Under the pieces are notes generated by a model. It worked only from the letters and a program-made list of their open reading frames with translations, was not told the DNA's origin and searched no databases. A stretch of DNA of 64,000 nt. It comes from Brevibacillus fluminis (GTDB lineage: Bacteria; Bacillota; Bacilli; Brevibacillales; Brevibacillaceae). The DNA lies in assembly GCF_003710825.1 (NCBI RefSeq), contig NZ_RHHQ01000006.1, forward strand, positions 62,001-126,000, in the 5' to 3' direction. The translations under genes were made by a program, and so were the position numbers. Positions 44,210 to 52,690 of this stretch are shown piece by piece. The number at the start of each line of letters is the position of its first letter. Position 1 is the first letter of the stretch.

Positions 44210-44431
44210 TCAAAAACGCGATGGCTGTGTAAGGGGAACGAATGGAGTGGTGGGGAGTTCGACGGGGCCTGGCCTGGCCTGTGGAGCTGCCTCTGTGAAC
44301 CCCCCTGTGTTGTACAGTTTGGCTAACGGTTTGACGATGCCGGCGCTGCCGATTTGTAAGACCGATGCGTTGGAAATGCCCTCGACTTTTAACGTATGAA
44401 TCGTGATGGTTTGTTGCACAAAAAAATTCAT
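44210..44431 (-). CDS. gerPB: Spore germination protein GerPB
   Basis: A protein of 73 residues: MNFFVQQTITIHTLKVEG, ISNASVLQIGSAGIVKPLAKLYNTGGFTE and a proline-rich C-terminus, the GerPB signature. ATG 44431 with AGGAGTGA 8 nt upstream. Second gene of the operon. Confidence 0.92.
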   Translation of the reverse strand: MNFFVQQTITIHTLKVEGISNASVLQIGSAGIVKPLAKLYNTGGFTEAAPQARPGPVELPTTPFVPLTQPSRF

Positions 44432-44460
44432 CTTCGTTCACTCCTGCATCCAGCAAATAA

Positions 44461-44679
44461 TCAAGTGCGTTGAATGAAAACGGCTTGATCTTCCGCCTCG
44501 GAATCATATATCTGAATGATGCTCTTGGGATTATTAATGAGCAGATTGGTGCCTGAATTGAACGAACCGCCGCCTGCAAACGTTTTGGTTACGCTTTGCG
44601 GGGCAATGGTTCGCACATCCCCGATGTTCATCACACCGGACAGACTGTTTACATTTACGGAACCTACGATTGCCGGCAT
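44461..44679 (-). CDS. gerPA: Spore germination protein GerPA
   Basis: A protein of 72 residues, paralogue of GerPF: MPAIVGSVNVNSLSGVMNIGD, then APQSVTKTFAGGGSFNSGTNL. First gene of the operon. The frame continues upstream to 44715, but ATG 44679 gives the family start MPAIVG and AAAGGGTG lies upstream. A sigma-K-like promoter can be seen 34-61 bp further up, which fits late mother-cell expression of coat genes. Confidence 0.92.
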   Translation of the reverse strand: MPAIVGSVNVNSLSGVMNIGDVRTIAPQSVTKTFAGGGSFNSGTNLLINNPKSIIQIYDSEAEDQAVFIQRT

Positions 44680-44712
44680 AGAAACGACACCCTTTTTATA
44701 CATCCTTGCTTG

Positions 44713-44740
44713 CATTCTATGTCGATTGGCTATGGGTGTT
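44713..44740 (-). promoter_or_regulatory. Candidate sigma-K promoter of the gerP operon
   Basis: Read on the minus strand: AACA (-35, 44737-44740), 15 nt, CATAGAATG (-10, 44713-44721). Sigma-K sites follow mACm-N16-CATANNNTA; here the final A is G. gerP is sigma-K controlled in Bacillus, which supports the call. Confidence 0.45.
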
Positions 44741-44819
44741 CATAACTGTCTGCAAACGAAAATAACTTGAAACGCATAGGCTGTATGATACGTCTAACAG
44801 AAGAGAAGTGAAACAATAA

Positions 44820-45059
44820 ATGGAAATGACGGTAAAGAATGAAAGCATCACGATTAAAGAAGTGGAGGTAGAGAGCGTTACGCGGTCATCGCTCGTACTG
44901 ATTGGGGATGTGGATGTCATTACGTTCTCGTCCATTTTCGATACGCCGCCAGACTCGCTTATTCGGGACAAAAAAGAAGCTGGCCAAAGCAAGACGACTA
45001 ACCGCGCTACCATGCGGTTGGGGTCCGATTTTTTTAGGGAAGCAGTCGAATTGGAATGA
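44820..45059 (+). CDS. GerPD-like protein, divergent from gerP
   Basis: A protein of 79 residues. ESVTRSSLVLIGDVDVITFSSIFDTPPDSLI aligns with the gerPD product (EIATSSILRIGDSQ ... SIFETPPESLI) in the same order and spacing, so it is a second GerPD-type protein. The last 25 residues are unrelated and charged. Start ATG 44820 with a weak ribosome-binding site (AAGTGA). It is divergent from gerPA across 140 bp and 49 bp before topB. Possibly a coat or germination protein expressed separately (inference). Confidence 0.75.
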   Translation: MEMTVKNESITIKEVEVESVTRSSLVLIGDVDVITFSSIFDTPPDSLIRDKKEAGQSKTTNRATMRLGSDFFREAVELE

Positions 45060-45108
45060 TGGTAAACTACAAAGAGAAAACTGACAAGCTGAAATAGGAG
45101 CTTTTACC

Positions 45109-47274
45109 ATGAAACTGATTATTGCCGAAAAACCGGACCAGGGGGCGAAATTGGCGTCCCCCTTCGTACATAAAAAACAACAGGGATTCATTGAAATTCA
45201 GCCGAACGCGATCTTTCCGCAAGGAGCTTGCGTGACGTGGGCGGTCGGGCACATTTGCGAGCTGGTCGCCCCGGAGGAGTACAATCCCGCGTGGAAGCGC
45301 TGGACGGTCGCGACGTTGCCGATCATTCCCGAGCAATTCCGCTATCAGGTGACCAAGTCAAAAGCGAAGCAGTTTGGCGTTATTAAACAGCTGCTGAAAC
45401 GCTCGGATGTGACCGAAATCATCCATGCAGGCGATGCCGGGCGCGAAGGGGAACTGATCATCCGCACAGCGGTGCAAATGACCGGTGTCCGCAAACCGAT
45501 GAAACGGCTGTGGATCTCTTCCTTAACCGAAAAGGCGATACTCGACGGGTTCAGCAATTTGCTCGGCGAGGCGGACACCCGCAGCTTGTATCATGAAGCA
45601 TACAGCCGGGCATGTGCCGATTGGCTGATCGGAATGAACGCATCGCGGATATACACGATTTTGCTGAAGGAAAAAGGCATTGCCGATGTATTCTCCGCAG
45701 GCCGCGTGCAGACACCGACTCTGGCATTGGTGGTCAAACGGGAGCGGGAGATCGCCAATTTCAAATCGGAGCCGTTCTGGGAGGTTCTCGCCAGATTTGA
45801 CATTGCGGGCAAGGTGTATGACGGAGTTTGGCAAAAAGACGGCGAATCGCGCATTGACAACCAAGAGCTGGCGGAAAAAATCGCGGCGTTTTGCCAAAAG
45901 AAGCCGGCATTGGCCAAAGAAGTGATCAAAGAGCGCAAAGAGTTTCAACCACCTTATTTGTTCAATCTTTCCGCACTGCAGGCAACGATGAACAAACTAT
46001 ACAAGTTTCCGCCGAAAAAGACGCTCGATACGGCACAGCAGCTGTATGTAAAAGGCTATCTGTCCTATCCACGCTCCGATTCAGCATTCGTGACTGCGGG
46101 CGAGGCAAAAACGTTTCCCGAGATTTTGCAAAAGCTCGCACGCAAGCCGGAGTACAAATCGTATTTTCCGACACCGACAACCTCTTTGTTGCAAAACAAA
46201 CGGTATGTGAATGAGAAGAAAGTAACGGACCACTATGCCATCATTCCGACCGAGCAAGTACCGGATTTGGGGCGCTTGAGCGAGGATGAACGAAAGCTGT
46301 ACGATCTCGTCGCCCGAAGGTTGATCGCGGCGCATCATGATGTAGCGATTTTTGACTATACGACCATCACGACATTGGTCGATGAGCGGGCCGAATTCGT
46401 CTCGAAAGGCAGCGTGCTCGTTCAGGCAGGCTGGCGACAAGTTCTTTTTCAGGAAGATGCGGATGAAAAAGATGAAGAGAAACAGCTGCCGCCTGTCGAG
46501 CAAGGAGAGCGCGGCAGAGTGGAAAAAGCGAGGGTGAAGGAGAGCAAGACGCAGCCACCCAAGCGCTATACAGAAGGTCAACTGATCACGTTAATGAAGA
46601 CAGCGGGCAAGAATATCGACAACCAAGAGCTGGAAAAAGTGCTGATGAAAACGGAAGGGCTTGGTACGGAAGCGACCCGCGCCGGCATCATCACGATGCT
46701 CAAGGACCGCAAATATATTGAAGTCAAAAAAAATCAGGTGTTTGCAACAGCGAAAGGAATGCTATTGATCGATGTGATCGGCGATAAAATCTTGGCGTCG
46801 CCCGAAATGACCGCTCGTTGGGAACAGCGGCTGGGTGAAATCGGGCAAGGGGAGGCATCGCCGGAAGCGTTCATGGAGCAGGTGAAAAAGCTGTCGGCCA
46901 AAATCGTCGAGGATGCCGTCGGGCAAGCGCCCGAATGGAAGCTGGACGGAATCGAGATCGAGTCGATGCCCAAAAGTGCATCCAAGTTCAGCTTGGGTAA
47001 AACCGTAGCGACTTGCCGCGTTTGCGGCGGCAATCTGGTCGATAAAGGCTCGTTTTACGGGTGTTCAAACTATACAAAAAATCGATGCAAGGTGACGGTT
47101 CCGAAAAAATTGCTCGGCAAGTCCATCTCTGCGACGAATGTAAAGAAATTGATGGAAACCGGTCAGAGCAATGTGATTAAGGGATTCAAAAAGGGAGAGA
47201 AGACTTTTGATGCCTCGCTGGTTTGGAATGAGGCGGAGAAAGGGTTCCGTTTTGGCTTTGGCGACAAAGCGTAA
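45109..47274 (+). CDS. topB: DNA topoisomerase III
   Basis: A type IA topoisomerase of 721 residues, like B. subtilis TopB. TOPRIM domain at the start (KLIIAEKPDQG, then HAGDAGREGELI with the acidic pair), the gate domain with the catalytic tyrosine in KGYLSYPRSDS (about residue 316), and a C-terminal zinc-ribbon-like part (CRVCGGNLVDKGSFYGCSNY, about 633-652) that keeps three cysteines. It decatenates DNA with RecQ-type helicases. ATG 45109 behind ATAGGAGC. No terminator before the next gene, 25 bp on. Confidence 0.94.
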   Translation: MKLIIAEKPDQGAKLASPFVHKKQQGFIEIQPNAIFPQGACVTWAVGHICELVAPEEYNPAWKRWTVATLPIIPEQFRYQVTKSKAKQFGVIKQLLKRSDVTEIIHAGDAGREGELIIRTAVQMTGVRKPMKRLWISSLTEKAILDGFSNLLGEADTRSLYHEAYSRACADWLIGMNASRIYTILLKEKGIADVFSAGRVQTPTLALVVKREREIANFKSEPFWEVLARFDIAGKVYDGVWQKDGESRIDNQELAEKIAAFCQKKPALAKEVIKERKEFQPPYLFNLSALQATMNKLYKFPPKKTLDTAQQLYVKGYLSYPRSDSAFVTAGEAKTFPEILQKLARKPEYKSYFPTPTTSLLQNKRYVNEKKVTDHYAIIPTEQVPDLGRLSEDERKLYDLVARRLIAAHHDVAIFDYTTITTLVDERAEFVSKGSVLVQAGWRQVLFQEDADEKDEEKQLPPVEQGERGRVEKARVKESKTQPPKRYTEGQLITLMKTAGKNIDNQELEKVLMKTEGLGTEATRAGIITMLKDRKYIEVKKNQVFATAKGMLLIDVIGDKILASPEMTARWEQRLGEIGQGEASPEAFMEQVKKLSAKIVEDAVGQAPEWKLDGIEIESMPKSASKFSLGKTVATCRVCGGNLVDKGSFYGCSNYTKNRCKVTVPKKLLGKSISATNVKKLMETGQSNVIKGFKKGEKTFDASLVWNEAEKGFRFGFGDKA

Positions 47275-47299
47275 TGAACCGAGCAGGTAGGGGGAAACG

Positions 47300-48922
47300 A
47301 TGAAAAGAGGATCAATCCTGATCGTATGGATGGTCGTCATGGCTGTGTTCTCGCTACCAGTGACAAGCTTTGCAGAGAGCATGGCTCCTGTTCAGCCCAC
47401 AGGAAGCGAGCCTGTAGAGCAGCTGGGAGGTATCGAGCCAGCGCAGCAGCAGCAAAATGCACAAGTGGTACAACCAACAAGCACGCCAGCGGCATTATCC
47501 CAGCAAAATACCCCGGCAGCGCAGCTGCCAAAAGAGACCGTTACAGCTGGGAAGGTTGCACAGGGGCAGCGGAAAGTGCGTACGGTGACTTTTCCGAATC
47601 AAGATCGCTATTGGATGGAGCGCATGGAATTCGCCGTGACGTCCAAAACGCCATACATACAGAAAATTGTCGTGCCGGGACGCAACGGGACGATCCGGTA
47701 CGTCGCGCAAAAGGCAGACGCGAACAAAAAGCTGACGCGCGAATGGAAAACGGGACCGCTCGGCGCGGTGCTGCCGGCCACGACCGTTTTCATCGATACG
47801 GATCAGACGCATATGCTGATAAGCTATCCCGAGCGATATATCAGCAGAGCAAACCATACGCTGGAGTATAGGGCGAATCAGTATCCGATCGCAGTCAAGC
47901 AAACGGCTGCAGGCTATGAGTTAACCGTCAAGTTTCCACAGGAAAAAGGGTCGATCGGAGAAGTATGGTCATTGAGTTCTGCGAAGCCGCTGGTCGATTG
48001 GTCGAAGCCAAATTTGCCTGCGATCTGGCTTCTGCTCGATCTGCATGATCAGCAAAAATGGTCATGGGACGGCTTCTACGTAAAAACGCCAGCAACCTAT
48101 GAGCCACATGGCCCCAATTTGTACTGGCGGATTCCGATCAACTATGTGGCGAAATCGTTTGTCATGACAGGCGGCAGTCAAGCTGCAGACGACTTGGGCT
48201 GGGTGATGCTCTCGGTCATTCTGACGAATCAGAATCAGCTGGGGTATTGGGAAACACAGCCCGGGTCATCCTGGTTGAGAGGGCTATATGACGTGCAGCC
48301 AGGCTTTTATGATACGCGTTTCAACACCGATATGGCGATCGTGCTTTTGAGAGGCTATCACAAATATAAAGATGTCCGCTTCTGGAACGCGGCCAACCGC
48401 TATGCGCAGTTTTTCCTCGAGCACGTGGAGAAGAATCACTTTGTGCTACAGGGGCCGAAAGAAGGATGGCTGGTCAGCGATTACGCTCATTTGGCGAAAC
48501 CTTTCAAACCGACGCACAGTTCGCTCAATCATCAATTGCAGGAAACCAAATTTTTGTTGGAAATGTTTACGGAAACGAAACTACCGGTCTATGAGGAACA
48601 GGCGCAAAAGCTGCTGCAAGGAGTGAAAAACTCGACGGCAAGCTGGATCAAGGAAAATCTCGACCTGCATTATGCCTATTTGCCAAGCGGACAAATGGGG
48701 ATGGCGGACTATCCGTTTCTCACCTATGACGATCTATGGCAAACCCAGCAGATGCTGATCGTCCTTTACGGCCAGATGGACAGCGATTTGGCGACGCTGA
48801 TGGAAAGCAAAAAGGCGTTCATGGATCTCACCAATATTACAGGCTACATTCAACGACCGTTGCCTGAGCCAAAACCGGTGGCGGTAAAAATGGAAACGTC
48901 TGAAGCAGGCGGTAATCAATAA
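47300..48922 (+). CDS. Secreted protein of unknown function, C5-epimerase-like C-terminus
   Basis: A protein of 540 residues with a signal peptide (residues 1-25, cleavage after TSFA). A Q/P/A-rich linker follows (about 28-85), then a strand-rich region (about 95-215) and a helical C-terminal half (about 270-505). The latter, with PGSSWLRGLYDVQPGFYDTRFNTDMA and LQETKFLLEMFTETKLPVYEEQA, resembles the alpha-toroid of D-glucuronyl C5-epimerase and related glycan-active enzymes; this is a weak resemblance, not a firm assignment. Probably acts on a polysaccharide outside the cell. ATG 47300; 25 bp after topB. A wobble-paired terminator follows. Confidence 0.7.
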   Translation: MKRGSILIVWMVVMAVFSLPVTSFAESMAPVQPTGSEPVEQLGGIEPAQQQQNAQVVQPTSTPAALSQQNTPAAQLPKETVTAGKVAQGQRKVRTVTFPNQDRYWMERMEFAVTSKTPYIQKIVVPGRNGTIRYVAQKADANKKLTREWKTGPLGAVLPATTVFIDTDQTHMLISYPERYISRANHTLEYRANQYPIAVKQTAAGYELTVKFPQEKGSIGEVWSLSSAKPLVDWSKPNLPAIWLLLDLHDQQKWSWDGFYVKTPATYEPHGPNLYWRIPINYVAKSFVMTGGSQAADDLGWVMLSVILTNQNQLGYWETQPGSSWLRGLYDVQPGFYDTRFNTDMAIVLLRGYHKYKDVRFWNAANRYAQFFLEHVEKNHFVLQGPKEGWLVSDYAHLAKPFKPTHSSLNHQLQETKFLLEMFTETKLPVYEEQAQKLLQGVKNSTASWIKENLDLHYAYLPSGQMGMADYPFLTYDDLWQTQQMLIVLYGQMDSDLATLMESKKAFMDLTNITGYIQRPLPEPKPVAVKMETSEAGGNQ

Positions 48923-48934
48923 GCAAAAAGAAGC

Positions 48935-48964
48935 GCGGGTTCCCATGTGGAGCTCGCATTTTTA
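48935..48964 (+). terminator. Terminator after the secreted-protein gene
   Basis: GCGGGTTCC (48935-48943) with GGAGCTCGC (48949-48957), nine pairs of which two are G-T, a 5-nt loop, then ATTTTTATT. Moderately strong. Confidence 0.55.
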
Positions 48965-48973
48965 TTCCCGTCA

Positions 48974-49056
48974 TAAATAATAATCATTACGATTTATCTT
49001 GACTAATGCAATCAGCTTATGTATTCTTTTTTATAAATCGTAATTATTACGTTTTG
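48974..49056 (+). promoter_or_regulatory. Sigma-A promoter flanked by two Zur-type operators
   Basis: TTGACT (48999-49004), 17 nt, TATTCT (49022-49027). Operator 1 (48974-48996) ends in ATTACGATTTA; operator 2 (49034-49056) starts TAAATCGTAAT and continues ATTACG. Both fit the 23-bp Zur box (TAAATCGTAAT-N-ATTACGATTTA), operator 2 with two mismatches and operator 1 with two. One lies just upstream of the -35 and the other just after the -10, so repression by zinc-loaded Zur is predicted. Confidence 0.85.
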
Positions 49057-49089
49057 TGTAAAAAGCAAACGAGAAGGGGCGAACCTTGC

Positions 49090-50325
49090 ATGGAACAAGA
49101 GAAGCAACAAAGTGCAACAAAACGCATCCCGGTAACCGTGTTGAGCGGCTACTTGGGGGCTGGAAAAACAACGATCCTCAATCATGTGCTGAATAATCGA
49201 CAGGGGCTGCGCGTTGCCGTCATCGTGAACGACTTGAGCGAGTTAAATATCGATGCGGAGCTGGTGAAAGAGGGCGGAGGCGTATCGCGCACGGATGAAA
49301 AAGTGGTGGAGATGTCGAACGGCTGCATCTGCTGCACCTTGCGTGAAGATTTGCTGGTTGAGGTGCAGAGGCTGGTAGAGGCGAATCGGTACGATTACAT
49401 ATTAATCGAATCGACCGGGATCGGCGAACCGGTTCCGGTCGCGCAGACATTCACCTATGTCGATGAAGAAAACGGCATTGATTTGTCGGCGGTCTGCCGT
49501 CTGGACACGATGGTCACCGTCGTCGATGCGTATCGATTTTGGCACGACTTTTCTTCAGGCGAAACCTTGCTTTCACGCAACCAGGCGGTCGATGAACAGG
49601 ATACCCGCGAGGTCGTGGATCTTTTGATCGACCAGATTGAGTTTTGCGATGTGTTGATCCTAAACAAATGCGACATGGTGGATCCGGACGATTTGGCAGA
49701 GCTCGAGCTCGTTTTGCGCAAGCTGCAGCCGACAGCCCGTTTCATCCGTGCCGAAAAGGGCGTAGTGGATCCGGCACACATCGTAAATACGGGCTTGTTC
49801 GATTTCGAAAAGGCAAGTATGTCGGCAGGTTGGATCAAGGAGCTGGAGATAGAAAGCCACACGCCCGAAACGGAAGAGTACGGGATTTCCTCTTTCGTGT
49901 ACCGCCGTCGTGAGCCGTTTCATCCTGCACGTCTCGCAGCATGGCTCGAAGAGTGGCCGGAAGCGGTCGTACGGGCAAAAGGGTTCTTCTGGCTGGCGAC
50001 TCGTCCTGATTGGGCTATGACTTTGAGCCAAGCTGGACCATCCATCCAAGTGGGGACTGCCGGGCAATGGGTGGCCGCACTTACCGGTCGAGAGCGGCTG
50101 CTCGCGCTGGCTGAAGACCCGGACCAACAAGAATCGTGGCATCCGGAGTTCGGCGATCGCATCAATGAACTGGTGCTGATCGGCATCGACATGAACAAGG
50201 AAGAATTGATCCGCACGCTGGACGCCTGCCTTTTGACAGAAGAAGAGCTGGCAGGTGACTGGAGCCAGCTGCCTGATCCGCTCCCGACCGAGAGCACGGT
50301 CGTCGAGGTAGCGCTTCACTCTTAA
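49090..50325 (+). CDS. zagA: COG0523 GTPase, zinc chaperone type (ZagA/YciC)
   Basis: A G3E-family GTPase of 411 residues. Walker [10 protein letters not shown] (about 20-28), the metal-binding C-x-C-C motif in [11 protein letters not shown] (about 77-87), ESTGIGEP, the guanine motif NKCD, and a C-terminal CobW_C domain (about 265-395). In Bacillus, ZagA (YciC) is repressed by Zur and, under zinc limitation, supports the zinc-dependent folate enzyme FolE. The frame is open to 49006, but ATG 49090 follows GAAGGGGCG 8 nt upstream and starts after the second Zur box. Followed by rpmG after 27 bp. Confidence 0.9.
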   Translation: MEQEKQQSATKRIPVTVLSGYLGAGKTTILNHVLNNRQGLRVAVIVNDLSELNIDAELVKEGGGVSRTDEKVVEMSNGCICCTLREDLLVEVQRLVEANRYDYILIESTGIGEPVPVAQTFTYVDEENGIDLSAVCRLDTMVTVVDAYRFWHDFSSGETLLSRNQAVDEQDTREVVDLLIDQIEFCDVLILNKCDMVDPDDLAELELVLRKLQPTARFIRAEKGVVDPAHIVNTGLFDFEKASMSAGWIKELEIESHTPETEEYGISSFVYRRREPFHPARLAAWLEEWPEAVVRAKGFFWLATRPDWAMTLSQAGPSIQVGTAGQWVAALTGRERLLALAEDPDQQESWHPEFGDRINELVLIGIDMNKEELIRTLDACLLTEEELAGDWSQLPDPLPTESTVVEVALHS

Positions 50326-50352
50326 ACTCATGAACAGACAAGGAGAATGACC

Positions 50353-50502
50353 ATGCGTGTAACCGTCATTTTGCAATGTATAGAAACAGGAGACCGAAAC
50401 TACATCACATCAAAAAACAAGCGGAACAATCCAGAGCGGTTGGAGCTGAAAAAATATTCGCCGCGTCTCAAGCGCTATACCCTTCACCGTGAAACGAAGT
50501 AA
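50353..50502 (+). CDS. rpmG: Ribosomal protein L33, zinc-independent (C-minus) form
   Basis: A protein of 49 residues: [19 protein letters not shown] at the start and [16 protein letters not shown] at the end, clear L33. Zinc-binding L33 has two C-x2-C pairs; here only one cysteine remains (C9; positions 12, 36 and 39 are non-cysteine), so it cannot hold zinc. Replacing the zinc form with this one under zinc limitation frees zinc from ribosomes, a known Zur-controlled response in Bacillus. ATG 50353 follows AAGGAGA. Same unit as the COG0523 GTPase. Ends at a terminator. Confidence 0.92.
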   Translation: MRVTVILQCIETGDRNYITSKNKRNNPERLELKKYSPRLKRYTLHRETK

Positions 50503-50520
50503 AACGGTACAATGCAAAAA

Positions 50521-50561
50521 GAAAGCTACCATGTGTGCAATCATGGCAGCTTTCTTTTTTT
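50521..50561 (+). terminator. Terminator after rpmG
   Basis: GAAAGCT-A-CCATG (50521-50533) with CATGG-C-AGCTTTC (50542-50554), one A-C mismatch, 8-nt loop, then seven T. Confidence 0.82.
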
Positions 50562-50573
50562 CTTGAGTATGGG

Positions 50574-50777
50574 TCATGTCAGCTTCGTCCGCCTGCGCCT
50601 CACGGGTCCAACCAAGACGCTTTCTCCAGGCTTCAAGGTGATTCGGAACGTGCGATTGTGCCGTCTTCTTGCCAAGCAAATACCCTCCCAACAGGTCCAC
50701 TCTAGTGGCATGATATGCAGTCTTCCGCCATGGTGTCGGTTATAGTTGTCCCAAGGCGGATGAGGATTTTGCTGCAA
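50574..50777 (-). CDS. Possible small protein after ycgQ
   Basis: A 67-codon frame from TTG 50777, starting 7 bp after the ycgQ stop and on the same strand. The translation has a credible composition (three Trp, two Cys and a basic C-terminus), and HHGGRLHIMPLEWTCWEG is not what a random frame usually gives. No good ribosome-binding site precedes the TTG; an internal ATG (residue 23) is an alternative. I do not recognise a family. It could be a chance frame. Confidence 0.3.
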   Translation of the reverse strand: MQQNPHPPWDNYNRHHGGRLHIMPLEWTCWEGICLARRRHNRTFRITLKPGESVLVGPVRRRRTKLT

Positions 50778-50784
50778 GCGGGTT

Positions 50785-51780
50785 TTACGGCCCGTTAGCT
50801 GTTCCGGCTCCGGTTCCGGAGAGGTATACGTAAGGTGTTTTCGGAGCTTTGACTGGCGTAATCTGTTCCGCTTTCAACATGAGGAACTGGCTTCCGTTCA
50901 AGCTTGTCATCGTAAGCGTGCCTTTTACCTTCACCCACGAATCCGTGGCAAAAGCTTTGGCATTTTTGGCATCGACCAACACGCCTGCCACAGTCGCATC
51001 GGCAGTACAGCATGAGACCGTGAAGCGCGCCACGACAAATTCAGAGCCGGAAAAATCAGGCTGTCGATACACGAAGCCGGTCGTCTCGAGCTCGTGGCCC
51101 TCGAATTCTTTCGGATACAAATCGAGAATCGTCAAGCCGTCAAGAAACAGCTTGTCGTCCATGTTAATGATCGGCTGCTTGTACATAAACATGGCAATGT
51201 CGGTGTAATAGTCGCCAAAGTTATTGGATTGAAACATATTTCGGATCTCTGCATCCCTCAGCTTTTTGCTCTGTTGCTTCGGTGTTTCCATGGTTTGGGG
51301 TAACGCTGGCGATTGGGCAGGTGACGTTGTGCTATCCGGCTGTGCGGGCGCTTGGCTCCCCGCTTTACTTGGCGATAACGACGATTGCTTGGCGATCAGT
51401 TCCTTTGCGTTTCCGGCGAGCAAGTTGACGCCTTTTTTCTGCGCAAGTTCGCTGCCTAAAATCTTGTGCGGGAGCAAAAAGCCCATCGCTAATGGTAAAA
51501 TGAACAACCCATAGAACAGTGTCGAACGAATCACGCCGCGTGGCAATCCGTGATCGCCGCCGCAGTCGCAATCGTTTGCTTTCGCGCCGGTAATCGCTTG
51601 CGTCAGGCACGCGATAGTAAGCAGGATCATGATCCCGAGCGTAACGTAGCAGAGCATGTGTAAGCGAGGGGCCAGGTAATACTGAATGTCGCCCGTGATC
51701 AACAGCTTGGTCAAAAGCACGGTGAATCCGAGCAATATGTAGGAGCGCAAAAAATAGTGAAAGCTGAATGTTGCACGCAA
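50785..51780 (-). CDS. ycgQ: TIGR03943/YcgQ-family membrane protein
   Basis: A protein of 331 residues. N-terminal half with three to four membrane segments (about 10-110), a soluble loop with a cysteine pair NDCDCGGDHG (about 69-78), a low-complexity P/S/Q linker (about 130-175), and a C-terminal domain (about 180-325) with SCCTADATVAG, a second cysteine pair. This is the putative permease subunit that always accompanies the YcgR (DUF318) permease. Metal or oxyanion export has been suggested for such pairs; the substrate is unproven. TTG 51780, GGAGGGAG upstream. Confidence 0.85.
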   Translation of the reverse strand: MRATFSFHYFLRSYILLGFTVLLTKLLITGDIQYYLAPRLHMLCYVTLGIMILLTIACLTQAITGAKANDCDCGGDHGLPRGVIRSTLFYGLFILPLAMGFLLPHKILGSELAQKKGVNLLAGNAKELIAKQSSLSPSKAGSQAPAQPDSTTSPAQSPALPQTMETPKQQSKKLRDAEIRNMFQSNNFGDYYTDIAMFMYKQPIINMDDKLFLDGLTILDLYPKEFEGHELETTGFVYRQPDFSGSEFVVARFTVSCCTADATVAGVLVDAKNAKAFATDSWVKVKGTLTMTSLNGSQFLMLKAEQITPVKAPKTPYVYLSGTGAGTANGP

Positions 51781-51793
51781 AATGGTCTCCCTC

Positions 51794-52690
51794 CTAACGG
51801 TATAAGGTGTGTGGATCGAGCCAAATTCCGCAAACCAAGGACAAAACCAGCACGATAACAGTGGTGACCGCGATCAGTGCAGCAACAAAGGCAAAGCGGA
51901 ACGAACCGAGCAGCATGAGCGTGTTTTTCAAATCGATCATCGGTCCGAACACGAGGAATGCCAAGAGCGAACTCGTGCTAAACGTGTTGCCAAAGGAAGC
52001 CGCGATGAACGCATCGGCCTCAGAGCAAAGTGAAAAAATATATCCCAGTCCCATCATAACCAGGTGTGAGGCGAGGGGAGTTTGTCCCAATGCGCTAAGC
52101 GTGTCGCGCGAAAGAAAAACTTGCAGAATCGAGCTGACCAAAGCACCAAAGATCAAATATTTTCCCATATCAAAAAATTCGTCCACCGCATGGCTGAACA
52201 CGGCGAATATGCCGGAGGAACCGCGCGAGGAATGTGCGGATGTTTCTTCCGCACCGTAACGTAGCACCCGATTCCGGAAAAAAAACAGGACGAACGCGCC
52301 GACCAAAAGTGCGGTGACGAGCGCAAGTACGCTACGATAGACAACCATTTCTGGCTGCTTGATAAAGGCGGTGTAAGTAGCTGCCATCACGACCGGATTG
52401 ACAATCGGTCCTGCCAATAGAAATGTGACCCCGACAGAGGGAGGCATGCCTTTGTGGATCAGACGGCGCACAATGGGAATGATCGCGCATTCGCAAACTG
52501 GGAAAAGGAAGCCAAGCAAAGAGGCAAACGGCAATGCCACAAGCGGATGCTTCGGCGTCCAGCGCCTGATTTGTTCGTCGGTTACGAACGTTTGGATGAG
52601 TGCGGAGAAAAACACACCCAGCAGCACAAACGGGACAGCTTCCAGGAGGATGCTGAGAAACAGGGTTTTCACATCGAGCCAACGTTCCAA
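51794..52690 (-). CDS. ycgR: Permease, DUF318/UPF0718 family (YcgR)
   Basis: An integral membrane protein of 298 residues, eight or so hydrophobic segments. Signature sequences: FPVCECAIIPIVRRLIHKGMP (Cys pair in a helix, about 72-92) and GYIFSLCSEADAFIAASF (about 225-242). The family is found with YcgQ, and in some organisms it takes part in arsenical or metal export. The frame continues to 52717, but TTG 52690 is chosen because AAGGAGG lies 9 nt upstream. ycgQ starts 13 bp after it. It faces the Zur-controlled operon tail-to-tail. Confidence 0.85.
   Translation of the reverse strand: MERWLDVKTLFLSILLEAVPFVLLGVFFSALIQTFVTDEQIRRWTPKHPLVALPFASLLGFLFPVCECAIIPIVRRLIHKGMPPSVGVTFLLAGPIVNPVVMAATYTAFIKQPEMVVYRSVLALVTALLVGAFVLFFFRNRVLRYGAEETSAHSSRGSSGIFAVFSHAVDEFFDMGKYLIFGALVSSILQVFLSRDTLSALGQTPLASHLVMMGLGYIFSLCSEADAFIAASFGNTFSTSSLLAFLVFGPMIDLKNTLMLLGSFRFAFVAALIAVTTVIVLVLSLVCGIWLDPHTLYR

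Noticed and set aside
50410..50700. 96-codon minus-strand frame overlapping rpmG
   Set aside because: It covers the rpmG gene and its terminator in antisense; rpmG is unmistakable.
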